Part shown: positions 29,956-39,280 of the stretch, in pieces
Layout of the letters: each line of letters starts with the position of its first letter
Numbering within the stretch: position 1 is the first letter of the stretch
Assembly: GCF_011764585.1 (NCBI RefSeq)
Contig: NZ_AP022853.1
Coordinates: 3,691,501-3,755,500, forward strand
Source: Sulfurimicrobium lacus
GTDB lineage: Bacteria; Pseudomonadota; Gammaproteobacteria; Burkholderiales; Sulfuricellaceae
DNA length: 64,000 bases
Direction of reading: 5' to 3'
Notes under the pieces: generated by a model
Seen by the model: only the letters and a program-made list of their open reading frames with translations
What the model was told of the DNA's origin: nothing
Databases searched by the model: none
Position numbers and translations under genes: made by a program

Positions 29956-31007
29956 CCACAAAACCGCGCGTCCTGATCAGCTACTTTTTCGGCAAAGATA
30001 CCATTCCCCTGGGTGCGTCCTGTGCGGCCGGCTTCCACGAACTGGGCTGGGACACCTACTGCTTCAACAGCCAGGCGGAAAGCCCGGTGAACCGCTATTT
30101 CCTGAAATGGATCAACAAGCTCATCCGTCCGTTCGGCATGCGTTCCGTTGACGTCTCCCGCAACACCCCATGGGGCAACCACAATTACCGCCAAAGACAA
30201 CTGGAAAAGGCCGTGGAGGCCTTTCGCCCGGACGTGCTGCTGGTGATTCGCGGCAATAGCTTCGATTCCGATCTGATCCGTGATTTGAAAAGCCGCTACG
30301 GCATCCGGCACACGGTGGGCTGGTGGGTGAAAGATCCGCGCACGACCAATGAGATGCTGGAAGACTCCCGGATATACGACCACTATTTCTGCATTCACCG
30401 CTTCGGCTACGGCGAAAAGGACAACATCCACTACCTGCCGGCGCTCGGTGTCGACAGAGCCCTGTACCGCCCTTACCCTGGCGAAAAGAGCTTCAGCCAC
30501 GAGGTGGTGTTCGTCGGCGGCTGGAGCCCGCGCCGCCAGGAAATGATGGACGCGTTACTCGACCTGCCGGTGGAAATATACGGCCCGGGCTGGCGCAAAC
30601 GGCGCAACTGGTTCAATCCCAAGCTGCGTGAAAAGGTAAAGGCCAGCCGCATCTGGGGAGAAGACCTGATCGCGCTCTACAACAGCGCCAAAATCGTACT
30701 CAACATCTCATCATGGGACCCCACCCGCAGCGGCCTCAACCTGCGCGTCTTCGATGTGCCGGCTACCGGCGCATTCCTGCTCACCGATTATTCTGAAGAA
30801 CTGGCCCAGCATTTCGAACTCGGGGGCGAACTGGACTCGTTTTCCACTCCGCAAGAACTCCGGGAAAAAATTATCCATTATCTGAGCCATGACCCGGAAC
30901 GGTCCGAAATTGCCAAGGCCGGCTATCAAAAAGTATTACGGCTGGAGAGCTATACCGACAAGATGCGGAACCTTCTGGAAATGGTCGGGATAGATGCCCG
31001 GAAATGA
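29952..31007 (+). CDS. CgeB-like glycosyltransferase
   Basis: A 351-residue protein of the CgeB/DUF3880 plus Glyco_trans_1_2 type. N-terminal part MTTKPRVLISYFFGKD, then FRPDVLLVIRGNSF, HTVGWWVKDPRT, EVVFVGGWSPRRQEMM, and C-terminal LNISSWDPTRSGLNLRVFDVPATGAFLLTDYSEEL, the family hallmark. The start at 29952 overlaps the previous TGA (ATGA) and fits the family length. Relatives occur in spore-coat, flagellar and O-antigen glycosylation. It is followed by a second CgeB-like gene. Confidence 0.83.
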   Translation: MTTKPRVLISYFFGKDTIPLGASCAAGFHELGWDTYCFNSQAESPVNRYFLKWINKLIRPFGMRSVDVSRNTPWGNHNYRQRQLEKAVEAFRPDVLLVIRGNSFDSDLIRDLKSRYGIRHTVGWWVKDPRTTNEMLEDSRIYDHYFCIHRFGYGEKDNIHYLPALGVDRALYRPYPGEKSFSHEVVFVGGWSPRRQEMMDALLDLPVEIYGPGWRKRRNWFNPKLREKVKASRIWGEDLIALYNSAKIVLNISSWDPTRSGLNLRVFDVPATGAFLLTDYSEELAQHFELGGELDSFSTPQELREKIIHYLSHDPERSEIAKAGYQKVLRLESYTDKMRNLLEMVGIDARK

Positions 31008-31963
31008 AGCTGTTGCTCAATTTCACAGCTGGTTTGCAAGCCCAGAAGGAGGGCTTTGAAGCTATCGGCTGTACCTTCGCGGAAAACCTCTGGCAGCCTG
31101 GCAGGTCCGATCTGGAAAACTGCACTGCCTGCATAATCGATCTCTATGAAGGCATCCGTCATCCTTTCCGGACGCTTGGACTGAAATTTCGCCTGCGGCG
31201 CCATGGTATCCCCCTGATAGCAATCGACCGCGACGCTCCGTGGTACCGCGGCGTGCGCCCACGCAGGTTATGGCTATTCAAGGCGCTTGGGTTGCTCGAT
31301 ATCTACGCCAGCCATTCCCTGCAGAATGCCGACCGATTTGCCCCAATCGCGCTTTATCTGCCGAACGCAGCCCGGACCAATGTATACAACCTTGCCGGAA
31401 GATCATTGAGCGAGCTCAGGCAGCCTGCGGCTTACCGCTACGACGTCAGCTTCATCGGCAACCTTAACGCGATCCGCTACCGCGAGCACCGCAAACGTGC
31501 GGAATTCCTCGAAGAGCTTCTCCGCCGGCTGACGGCGCTGGGCATCAATTGCCATTTCGCTGATTCCGCCGGTCTCTCGCCTGCCGAGCAAGTTGATCTG
31601 ATCCAGCAGAGTCGTATCAACCTCAACTATGGAGCAGCCTGCGACAATGGCGCACAAAAAAGCTGGGGCCTGCCTGAACGTTGCTATGGGATTCCTGCCT
31701 GCGGTGGCTTCTTGCTCTCCGATTCCCGCGAGCACGCCAAGAATGATTTCGACCGGGAGACAGAATGGGCCTCCTTCGACGGAATGGAAGACTGCATTGC
31801 CAGGATCCGCTTTTACCTGGACCATTTCGAACTGACCCGGAAGATCGCCGAGGCCGCACACCAACGTGTGCTCCGTAGCCATACCTATGAAATTCGCGCC
31901 CGGCAAATACTGGAAGCCGCCCTGGGCTGGCGCAGAAACCGCTCCCTTGGAGATGCCTCTTGA
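31004..31963 (+). CDS. CgeB-like glycosyltransferase, second
   Basis: A 319-residue relative of the preceding protein with low identity. It shows YDVSFIGNLNAIRYREHRKRAEFLEEL, then INLNYGAACDNGAQKSWGLPERCYGIPACGGFLLSDSREHA, matching the C-terminal CgeB pattern (loss of face via GLPER and GGFLL). The N-terminal nucleotide-binding half is shortened. It overlaps by ATGA upstream and by TTGA downstream. Probably transfers an outer-core sugar; specificity unknown. Confidence 0.72.
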   Translation: MKLLLNFTAGLQAQKEGFEAIGCTFAENLWQPGRSDLENCTACIIDLYEGIRHPFRTLGLKFRLRRHGIPLIAIDRDAPWYRGVRPRRLWLFKALGLLDIYASHSLQNADRFAPIALYLPNAARTNVYNLAGRSLSELRQPAAYRYDVSFIGNLNAIRYREHRKRAEFLEELLRRLTALGINCHFADSAGLSPAEQVDLIQQSRINLNYGAACDNGAQKSWGLPERCYGIPACGGFLLSDSREHAKNDFDRETEWASFDGMEDCIARIRFYLDHFELTRKIAEAAHQRVLRSHTYEIRARQILEAALGWRRNRSLGDAS

Positions 31964-33204
31964 ACCCCGCTCAATTTTTTCGTGACTATAAGCACCTGCT
32001 CCCTGCGGCCGTGCTGCTGGTTATCCTCCCGCTCAACCACAACATGGCATTGCGCCTGCTGTGCCTGTTCCTGGCCGGCGGCTTTGCCATTTGGTATGCG
32101 CGCAAAAACCCGGCTCCGCGCATGCCCCTGAAGCTGCCGCTCGCGCTCTGGGCCGGCATAGCCACTTTGTCGCTGACCTGGTCGCTCAACCCAATGTTCT
32201 CCTTCAACGAACTCAAGACCGAAATCGGCTACGGCATGATCGCGTTCTTTTCCTTTTACGCCCTTACCCATAGCGAGCGCGAATGGAAGCTATGGCTGAG
32301 ATGCGTTGCGGCGGGAATGGTGACAACCGCAGCATTGGCCCTATGGGCAAACCGCGCCAACCTGGGTGATTTCCAAAATTACGATTTGGACTGGCAGCAT
32401 GGTTTCGTTACCTACAGCACCTACCTGGTAACCGTTCTGCCCTTGTTGATTTATATGTGGCTTAAAACACCTATAACGAAATTCCCGCGCAATCTGCTGT
32501 GGCTAATAGTCCCTTTATTTCTGTATGCCGGGTATGCCACGCTCAACCGCATGTTCTGGCTTTCATCCAGCCTGGTTTTCATGACCTGGATCGGCCTATG
32601 GTGGGTGCGCCACGGCCGTGCGCACCGCACTGGAATCACGCTTGCGATCGTTTCAGGCTGCATGCTGGCGCTCGCGCTGCTGTTTCTCATCGTGGCGAAA
32701 CAAAGGCCCGCTGACACCGTTATTCGCCCGCCTGCCGCCATCACGAGCTCGAACCATATTGTCGATACCTTCGAACATAGCGAGCGTTACGACATCTGGC
32801 GCTTCTGGATGGCGCGCATCGCAGAGAAACCTCTTACCGGCGTTGGCTTTGGACGTGATTTGCCGCATTTAGTCTACGCCGACAAGAGGCCAAAGGAATG
32901 GCATATGCTGATGTTCGCGCATGCGCACAATGTACTAATCGATTATGCGGTACAGCTCGGCATCGGGGGATTAGCCGCTTTCATATTCCTGCTCGGCGCA
33001 TTGGTGCATCGATTCTGGCTCCTTTATCGTGCACCTTTGGAGGAAGCTTCCCTTGTCGGCATTTGCGGCATCACGACGGTTTTCGCCATGCTTTCCAAGA
33101 ACATGACCGACGACCTGTTCTGGCGCGGCGATGCCCTGCTGTTCTGGGCACTGATGGGCATTCTGCTAGGGTATGGCATGCGACTGGAAGGACGCCCGAA
33201 GTGA
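31960..33204 (+). CDS. O-antigen ligase / polymerase family membrane protein
   Basis: A 414-residue protein with about ten to twelve hydrophobic helices and one large periplasmic loop (about 245-305). The loop and following helix hold ERYDIWRFWMARIAEKPLTGVGFGRD and AHAHNVLIDYAVQLGIGG, typical of the Wzy_C/WaaL family, including the HAHN motif. The TTG start overlaps the previous TGA. Being inside the core cluster argues for WaaL (ligase of O-chain to core), but Wzy polymerase cannot be excluded, because no other Wzy candidate is present in the window. Confidence 0.83.
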   Translation: MNPAQFFRDYKHLLPAAVLLVILPLNHNMALRLLCLFLAGGFAIWYARKNPAPRMPLKLPLALWAGIATLSLTWSLNPMFSFNELKTEIGYGMIAFFSFYALTHSEREWKLWLRCVAAGMVTTAALALWANRANLGDFQNYDLDWQHGFVTYSTYLVTVLPLLIYMWLKTPITKFPRNLLWLIVPLFLYAGYATLNRMFWLSSSLVFMTWIGLWWVRHGRAHRTGITLAIVSGCMLALALLFLIVAKQRPADTVIRPPAAITSSNHIVDTFEHSERYDIWRFWMARIAEKPLTGVGFGRDLPHLVYADKRPKEWHMLMFAHAHNVLIDYAVQLGIGGLAAFIFLLGALVHRFWLLYRAPLEEASLVGICGITTVFAMLSKNMTDDLFWRGDALLFWALMGILLGYGMRLEGRPK

Positions 33205-34250
33205 GCATTGCCGAACCACGCTTTCTTGTCATCCGCCGTGACAATATCGGCGACCTGGTCTGCACCACACCGCTGATACATGCCCTGCGCCAGCATTTCC
33301 CCAAATCTACCATCACCGCCCTGGTTAACAGCTACAACGCCCCGGTGCTCGCCAACAACCCTGATATTGACGCCTTATATGCGTATACCAAAGCCAAGCA
33401 CCGGCCAGCCGGGAGCAGCATATTAAAGGTTTACTGGGACCGGCTGCATATCTTCTGGCGTCTTAGAAAATATCACTTCGACTACGCAATTCTAGCGGCG
33501 CCAGGATTCCAACCGCGCTTGCTTCGACTGGCTCGCTTTGCCGGGGCAAAACATGTTCTTGGCTTTACCGAACCCGGCAAACGGGGCGCCTCGGCCATCG
33601 ACACTGGCGTCCTTTATGAAGCGGATAAGCGGCAGCACGAAGTAGAGGCCGTTTTTAAGTTGCTGGCAACGCTCGGCATTAACGGGGAGCCGCCTGCAGC
33701 GCAAGTATTTCCCCAAGCCGATGAAGTCGCTTGTGCTACAGAAGCATTGCACGGCGCTATGCCCATCCGGCCGCCACTCCTGATCGGCATCCACGTCAGC
33801 GCAAGGAAGCCGAGCCAGCGCTGGCCCGCACAGCACTTTGCCGACCTCATGAAACGCCTGCACACTGAACACCAGGCTTCTTTCATGCTTTTCTGGTCGC
33901 CCGGGGAAACCGGCAACTCTCTGCATCCGGGTGATGACTCAAAAGCGCAGGAAATCATTGCCGCCACGAAAGGGATTCCCATCCTCGCATATCCCACGCA
34001 TAACCTGGGACAACTGGTTGCGGGACTATCTCTGTGCAACATGGTGGTTTGCAGCGATGGCGGCGCCATGCATCTTGCCGCAGGTTTAGGCAAACCCATT
34101 CTGTGTTTTTTTGGGAAATCGGATGCAACCCGCTGGCACCCGTGGGGAGTGCCCTATGTGGTTTTGCAGTCCCCCAGCTTGGATGTGGCGAAAATGACGG
34201 TGGACGAGGCATTGAACGGCTTCAGGAAGCTAATTAAAGCCCAGTGTTAA
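33201..34250 (+). CDS. GT9 heptosyltransferase-family glycosyltransferase
   Basis: A 349-residue GT9 protein starting at a GTG that overlaps the preceding TGA. The longer open frame upstream lies inside the ligase gene and is not used. It has PRFLVIRRDNIGDLVCTTPLIHALRQHFP, GIHVSARKPSQRWPAQHFADLM and VCSDGGAMHLAAGLGKPILCFFGKSD, the donor-binding signature. Closest in pattern to WaaF/RfaF-like and related heptosyltransferases. It ends the LPS-core operon. Confidence 0.87.
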   Translation: MSIAEPRFLVIRRDNIGDLVCTTPLIHALRQHFPKSTITALVNSYNAPVLANNPDIDALYAYTKAKHRPAGSSILKVYWDRLHIFWRLRKYHFDYAILAAPGFQPRLLRLARFAGAKHVLGFTEPGKRGASAIDTGVLYEADKRQHEVEAVFKLLATLGINGEPPAAQVFPQADEVACATEALHGAMPIRPPLLIGIHVSARKPSQRWPAQHFADLMKRLHTEHQASFMLFWSPGETGNSLHPGDDSKAQEIIAATKGIPILAYPTHNLGQLVAGLSLCNMVVCSDGGAMHLAAGLGKPILCFFGKSDATRWHPWGVPYVVLQSPSLDVAKMTVDEALNGFRKLIKAQC

Positions 34251-34292
34251 CTCGGGATAAGGCGGTTGTTGGACTAGCGGCTCATCAGGCGC

Positions 34293-34321
34293 TCGTCACA
34301 TTCAGCAGATGATATTATAAT
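34293..34321 (+). promoter_or_regulatory. Probable sigma-70 promoter for the ATPase gene
   Basis: A perfect TATAAT (34316-34321) is preceded at 17 bases by TCGTCA (34293-34298), 4 of 6 matches to TTGACA. The predicted start, about 34328, leaves a 33-base leader before the ATG at 34361, so this gene does not depend on the upstream operon. Confidence 0.5.
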
Positions 34322-34360
34322 TCCTTGCAATTCATGGAACACAACTCCACAATTGCGCAC

Positions 34361-35527
34361 ATGATAGACAGGATTGTTTCTTCGCAGCTTGCAGATGCAA
34401 TCGCCCACTCCCCGGCGGTGGCACTGCTCGGGCCGCGCCAAGTTGGCAAGACCACGCTAGCATTGGAAATCGGCCAACGCTATGGCGCAATCTATCTTGA
34501 CCTTGAATCCGAACGGGATCGCGCCAAATTAGCGCAACCCGAGCTTTACCTGGCAGACCATCAGGATAAGCTGGTCATTTTCGACGAAGTACATAGAGCC
34601 CCGGGTTTGTTCCCCGTCCTGCGCGGACTAATTGACCAAGGACGAAGAACTGGGCGTAAATCCGGGCAATATTTGCTGCTTGGCTCCGCCTCGCTCGACT
34701 TGCTCAAACAATCCGGCGAGACTTTGGCTGGTCGTATCGCTTATTTGGAGCTTTCTCCTTTCAATGTTCTGGAAACACGATCATTGCCGGCAGACGATTT
34801 GTGGGTGCGTGGTGGGTTCCCAGAAAGCCTCCTTGCATCCGATGCCGCACGAAGTCTGCGCTGGCGACAGGATTTTATTCGCACCTACTTGGAACGGGAT
34901 ATTCCGCAGTTTGGTCCGCGCATTGCGGCTGAAACCTTGCGCCGCTTCTGGTCCATGCTGGCGTACCATCAGGGGGGATTACTCAACACCGCTCAATTCG
35001 CCCGCAACCTTGGTGTAGATGTAAAGACCGCCGGAGGTTATCTAGATCTGCTCGTCGATCTGTTACTCGTGCGGCGCCTGTCGCCGTGGCATGCAAATCT
35101 GGGAAAACGATTGGTCAAGTCGCCCAAGGTTTTTGTGCGAGATAGTGGCCTCGTTCACGCACTGCTTAACATTTCCGATAAGGAAACGCTTCTCGCACAC
35201 CCTGTTATTGGGCAAAGCTGGGAGTGCTTCGTTATCGAAAATCTGCTCACATGTACCTCAAACAAAGTACAGGGTTATTTTTATCGGACTAGCGGCGGCG
35301 CCGAGATAGACCTATTACTGTTATGGCCGGATGGGAGTTTGTGGGCCATTGAGATCAAGCGTAGCCTTAGCCCGAAGGTGGCGAGAGGTTTTCATGAAGC
35401 CTGTGCAGACCTTGCGCCCGTCCGGAAGTTTGTTGTTTATCCCGGCGAGGAACGCTATCCATTGGCGAGCGATATTGAAGCGATCTCTTTAGAAGAGTTG
35501 GCAAGAGAAATCGTTCGAGCACAATAA
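34361..35527 (+). CDS. AAA_14 / DUF4143 family ATPase
   Basis: A 388-residue protein, MIDRIVSSQLADAI at the start. P-loop ALLGPRQVGKTTLA near residues 22-34, Walker B KLVIFDEVHRAPGLF, sensor LLLGSASLDLLK, then a DUF4143 C-terminal part with GAEIDLLLLWPDGSLWAIEIKRS, which looks like a PD-(D/E)XK nuclease-like core (E-x-D, E-x-K). Family members are scattered, often mobile, and of unknown function. ATG at 34361 is chosen on family start and promoter position; 34334 is an alternative. It sits alone at the junction of core and O-antigen blocks, convergent with wcaJ. Confidence 0.8.
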   Translation: MIDRIVSSQLADAIAHSPAVALLGPRQVGKTTLALEIGQRYGAIYLDLESERDRAKLAQPELYLADHQDKLVIFDEVHRAPGLFPVLRGLIDQGRRTGRKSGQYLLLGSASLDLLKQSGETLAGRIAYLELSPFNVLETRSLPADDLWVRGGFPESLLASDAARSLRWRQDFIRTYLERDIPQFGPRIAAETLRRFWSMLAYHQGGLLNTAQFARNLGVDVKTAGGYLDLLVDLLLVRRLSPWHANLGKRLVKSPKVFVRDSGLVHALLNISDKETLLAHPVIGQSWECFVIENLLTCTSNKVQGYFYRTSGGAEIDLLLLWPDGSLWAIEIKRSLSPKVARGFHEACADLAPVRKFVVYPGEERYPLASDIEAISLEELAREIVRAQ

Positions 35528-35549
35528 TCGCCATTGGCCAAACCCACCC

Positions 35550-36947
35550 TCAATACGCGTTCTTGTTGATAAACCCCTTGAACACCGTCAGCAAAATAAT
35601 CCGCAGATCAAACCACAACGACCAGTTTTCAATGTAGTAAAGGTCGTACTCAACCCGCTTGCTCATTTTCTCCAGCGTATCCGTCTCGCCGCGCCAGCCA
35701 TTGATCTGGGCCCATCCGGTGATGCCCGGCTTTACCTTGTGCCGCTGCATATAGTCGTCGATCAATTCCTTGTACTGCTCATTATGTGAAATGGCATGCG
35801 GGCGCGGGCCAACGATGGACATCGTGCCCTGCAGCACATTGAAGAATTGCGGCAATTCGTCCAGGCTGCTCCGGCGCAAAAATGCGCCAAACGGGGTCAC
35901 CCGGGCGTCGCCCCTGCTTGCCTGGGTGAGCTGGCCGCCGGTTTCCTGATGCACCACCATGCTGCGGAATTTATACACCTTGAACGGCTGTCCATCCCAA
36001 CCCAGCCGCCCCTGCTTGAACAGTACCGGGCCCGGCGAAGACAGCTTCACCCCGAGTGCAATCAACAGCATCAGGGGAGAGATCATGAGCAGGATAAGCA
36101 GCGCGAGCAGTCTGTCCTCCACCGCCTTCACCAACCGGTTCACCCCCACCATCGGCGTGGCGGAAAGATTCATCACCGGAAACCCTGCCACCTCGGTCAC
36201 GGAGTGATTCAGCAGCCGGAAACCGAAAATATCCGGGACAAAGCGAATATCCACCACGCTATGGCGCAGCTCATGTAGCAAGGACTCCACCTTGTCCTGA
36301 TCCTTGAGCGGCAGGGCAATCCACACTTGGTCGATGCGCGCCTTCGCCACATAATCGGCCACATCGGGAAGCCCGCCCAATACCGGCACACCTGGCTGCG
36401 GAGCCCCCCCGCCGACATTAAAAAAACCCGTTACCTGCAGGCCGATCCAGGGAGAAATCAGCAGCCGCTCAGCTAACTCCTCGCCGAGGCCCTCGGTTCC
36501 CACAATCACAATGCGCCGCTGGTTATAACCATGGCTGCGCAGCCAGCGCAAACCCACGCGCAGCAGAAGTCGCCCGCAGACCAGAGCACTCCATCCCAGC
36601 ACAGACCAGATACCAATCCAGCCGCGGGAAAACTGAATTCCCATCTTCGTGGTAAAGGCAAAGGCAAAAAGCAGAGACAGCACCAGCGCCCAGGCCAGCG
36701 TCATCGCCCTCACCTCATCAAAAAGCGACGCGCCGCGCCATGCCTCATAGAGATTGAAACGCGGGAACAATAACGCCGACAACAGCACCACGATGCCAAT
36801 CACTACGCCATATGCAGCAGGCAAGCTCGAATTACCCAGGTAGAGGCGGTGAGCCAGCCAGGCGGCAAAGATGATGCCCGCCCAATCAAGAAGATGCAGC
36901 ACGGCATTCAGTATGCTGGAATGCTCTTTTAACAAGCCACGGCGCAT
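35550..36947 (-). CDS. wcaJ: Undecaprenyl-phosphate glucose phosphotransferase (WcaJ type)
   Basis: A 465-residue membrane enzyme that starts repeat-unit synthesis by moving a hexose-1-phosphate onto undecaprenyl phosphate. It has four N-terminal membrane helices (about 15-120), a CoA-binding-like middle domain (VGTEGLGEELAERLL), one further helix (about 275), and the bacterial sugar transferase domain with KVYKFRSM, RRSSLDELPQFFNVLQG, SIVGPRPHA and KPGITGWAQ. Start ATG 36947 overlaps the upstream TGA. Glucose as substrate is the usual assignment but not proven here. It is the last gene of this long minus-strand block. Confidence 0.9.
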   Translation of the reverse strand: MRRGLLKEHSSILNAVLHLLDWAGIIFAAWLAHRLYLGNSSLPAAYGVVIGIVVLLSALLFPRFNLYEAWRGASLFDEVRAMTLAWALVLSLLFAFAFTTKMGIQFSRGWIGIWSVLGWSALVCGRLLLRVGLRWLRSHGYNQRRIVIVGTEGLGEELAERLLISPWIGLQVTGFFNVGGGAPQPGVPVLGGLPDVADYVAKARIDQVWIALPLKDQDKVESLLHELRHSVVDIRFVPDIFGFRLLNHSVTEVAGFPVMNLSATPMVGVNRLVKAVEDRLLALLILLMISPLMLLIALGVKLSSPGPVLFKQGRLGWDGQPFKVYKFRSMVVHQETGGQLTQASRGDARVTPFGAFLRRSSLDELPQFFNVLQGTMSIVGPRPHAISHNEQYKELIDDYMQRHKVKPGITGWAQINGWRGETDTLEKMSKRVEYDLYYIENWSLWFDLRIILLTVFKGFINKNAY

Positions 36948-38104
36948 CACGGTAACGAACACTCCACTTTGCGATTCGTTCTCGCCTGGAATGCCTTCCA
37001 CGCATCCTCGACAAAAGTCCCGAACGCCTGCCTGAAGCACTCGGGTGAGAAGCGCATCGCGTTTTCCCTGCAGCTGACGGGGAGAATTTGTTGCCCTGCC
37101 TGCTCGAACCGGCTCACTGCATCCCGAATAGCCTCAACCGATTGCTCAAAAAAGAACACACCGGTAGGCAATTCGTCATCCAGGCCGCGAATCGTTTCCA
37201 GCGCACCGCCCTTGCCAAAGGCAATCACCGGCGTGCCGCAAGCCTGCGCTTCCAGCGGCGCGATGCCGAAATCCTCTTCCGCCGCGAAAACAAAGCCACG
37301 CGCGCGCTGCAAGTGATCCTTCAGAACGGCATGGCTTTGATAGCCCAGCAAAACGACATTGCCGCCCGCTTCGGCTTTGATCTTGTCGAAATCAGGCCCA
37401 TCGCCAATCACCACGAGTCGCTTGTCCGGCATTCCGGAAAACGCCTCGACAATCAGATCGATCTTCTTGTAAGGCACCATGCGGGAAGCCGTCAGGTAAA
37501 AATCCTCCTTCTCCTCCCGCAGTTCGAAGGCATGCACATCGACTGGCGGATAAACAATGCTGGATTCCCGGCGGTAAACCTTCCAGATACGCCGCGCGAT
37601 AAAAGCGGAAATCGCCATGAATCCATCCACCCCGTTCGCAGTCCGCGCATCCCAGATACGAATCTTGTGCAGCAGCCACTTGGCCAGCCAGCCCTTGAAG
37701 CCGCGATCAAGACCGGATTCTTTCAGATATTGGTGCTGCAGATCCCAGGCATAGCGAATCGGCGAATAGCACATGCACAGATGCAACTGATCCGGCCCGG
37801 TCAAAACCCCTTTTGCCACGGCATGCGAGCTTGAAATAACCACGTCATAGCCGGAAAGGTCGAACTGCTCAACCGCAAGCGGCATGAGCGGGAGATAGTT
37901 GCGATACCTGGATTTTGCGAACGGCAGATGCTGGATGAAGGAAGTGGCAACCGGCTTGTCCAGTATAAAACCCCGCTGGCCGTCGGGCAGAAAATCGACG
38001 GTGCTGAAAAGATCGGCATCCGGATAGCAAGCCAGCATCTGCTCCAGCACCCGCTCGGCGCCGGCATAAACAGTCAGCCAGTCATGAACAATCGCGATTT
38101 TCAT
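36947..38104 (-). CDS. GT4 glycosyltransferase, WbaZ-like
   Basis: A 385-residue GT-B enzyme. It begins MKIAIVHDWLTVYAGAERVLEQML, contains CYSPIRYAWDLQHQYL, VYPPVDVHAFELRE, TASRMVPYKKIDLIVEAF, and donor motif AEEDFGIAPLEAQACGTPVIAFGKGGALETI. This pattern matches the WbaZ mannosyltransferase group acting on O-antigen units. The start codon shares bases with the TAA of the gene upstream (TAATG), and its TGA overlaps wcaJ. Confidence 0.87.
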   Translation of the reverse strand: MKIAIVHDWLTVYAGAERVLEQMLACYPDADLFSTVDFLPDGQRGFILDKPVATSFIQHLPFAKSRYRNYLPLMPLAVEQFDLSGYDVVISSSHAVAKGVLTGPDQLHLCMCYSPIRYAWDLQHQYLKESGLDRGFKGWLAKWLLHKIRIWDARTANGVDGFMAISAFIARRIWKVYRRESSIVYPPVDVHAFELREEKEDFYLTASRMVPYKKIDLIVEAFSGMPDKRLVVIGDGPDFDKIKAEAGGNVVLLGYQSHAVLKDHLQRARGFVFAAEEDFGIAPLEAQACGTPVIAFGKGGALETIRGLDDELPTGVFFFEQSVEAIRDAVSRFEQAGQQILPVSCRENAMRFSPECFRQAFGTFVEDAWKAFQARTNRKVECSLP

Positions 38105-39201
38105 TAATTAATCATTCTCACGGTTTCTTTCCAAATAGCACGAGCTGTGTCAGTCCACAGAAACCTTGCGGCCCGCAGTCTTCCCGTTTCGCATAATTTT
38201 TCACGCAATGCCTCATCGGTCAGCAACAAGCCAATTTTGTCCGCAATGTCTTCGTGTGACTTTGGATCGCAGTATAGCGCCGCCGCGCCGCAGACCTCAT
38301 TCAGCGAAGCCGCATTGGAAACAATGACCGGGCACCCACAAGCCATCGCCTCCAGGGGCGGCAAACCAAACCCCTCATAAAGCGAGGGATATACGAAACA
38401 GTGCGCGCGCTCGTAAAGCGCTTTCAGCTCTCCATCACTGACGTAGCCAAGATAATGTACGTTGGACTGGTGTGAAGAAAAACGAGAATTGCTGAACACT
38501 TTAGAGTTAGCCCCCCCCGCGACAACAATATCCACATCCTCATTCCGCAAGAGGTCAAAAGCCTGAACCAGCCGCATGAAGTTTTTGTGCGGGCTCAGGC
38601 TGCTGACTGCGAGAATGTAAGGCTTTTCACCGAGCCGATGTTTCTGGAAAACATCGTAATCTGGCTGCAAGCGGCTCATGTGATCGACACCGAGAGGCAC
38701 CACCGCAATTTTACCCGGCGGCAATCCACAATACTTGATGAGTTCGCTTTCCGAGAAGTGAGAGTCTGTAACAATCTTCGCTGCTGTCTTGCCCAAGAGC
38801 GGCAAGGCAAACTTATACCACGCACGAAAACCAGGGGAATAAGCCTCCGGATAGGCAAAAATCGAAGCGTCGTGAATAGTAACCACATGGCGGCGCTTAA
38901 TAAGCGGTCCGACATTGCAGAAACTGAGAATCCACTCCTTCCTTGAAATGGCTGGCAGAAAAAGTTGCTCCCAAGCCTGGCCTCGCAATGGTCCCATGGA
39001 ACGGATGGCGATGTGTTTCAGGCCGGGGAAATCGCTTGCGCCGGCAGGCGACACAATCACAAAGGCATAACGGTTGCGATCGATTTCACCCGCTTCCAAC
39101 AAATCATCCAGCGCCAAAACGACTTCACGCGCGTAGCGTTGCACACCCGTCACGGACTGAGCAAGAAAGCGGCCATTGATAAATATTTGCTGTGGATTCA
39201 T
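38104..39201 (-). CDS. GT4 glycosyltransferase, mannosyltransferase-like
   Basis: A 365-residue GT-B enzyme starting MNPQQIFINGRFLAQSVTGVQRYAREVV, the usual start of the group; a further in-frame stretch to 39327 has no coding character. It shows TIHDASIFAYPEAYSPGF, AVSSLSPHKNFMRLVQAF and YPSLYEGFGLPPLEAMACGCPVIVSNAASL. Relatives include MtfB/WbdB-type mannosyltransferases. Its stop overlaps the WbaZ-like start. An 80-base spacer with no visible structure separates it from the frameshifted gene upstream. Confidence 0.87.
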   Translation of the reverse strand: MNPQQIFINGRFLAQSVTGVQRYAREVVLALDDLLEAGEIDRNRYAFVIVSPAGASDFPGLKHIAIRSMGPLRGQAWEQLFLPAISRKEWILSFCNVGPLIKRRHVVTIHDASIFAYPEAYSPGFRAWYKFALPLLGKTAAKIVTDSHFSESELIKYCGLPPGKIAVVPLGVDHMSRLQPDYDVFQKHRLGEKPYILAVSSLSPHKNFMRLVQAFDLLRNEDVDIVVAGGANSKVFSNSRFSSHQSNVHYLGYVSDGELKALYERAHCFVYPSLYEGFGLPPLEAMACGCPVIVSNAASLNEVCGAAALYCDPKSHEDIADKIGLLLTDEALREKLCETGRLRAARFLWTDTARAIWKETVRMIN

Positions 39202-39280
39202 TGAGCGCCCTCGCCCTTTCAGGAAAGGAGAGGGGCTGGCTGGCGCCTTACCTGTAGAAAGTTCGGCGGTCCCCAAGATT

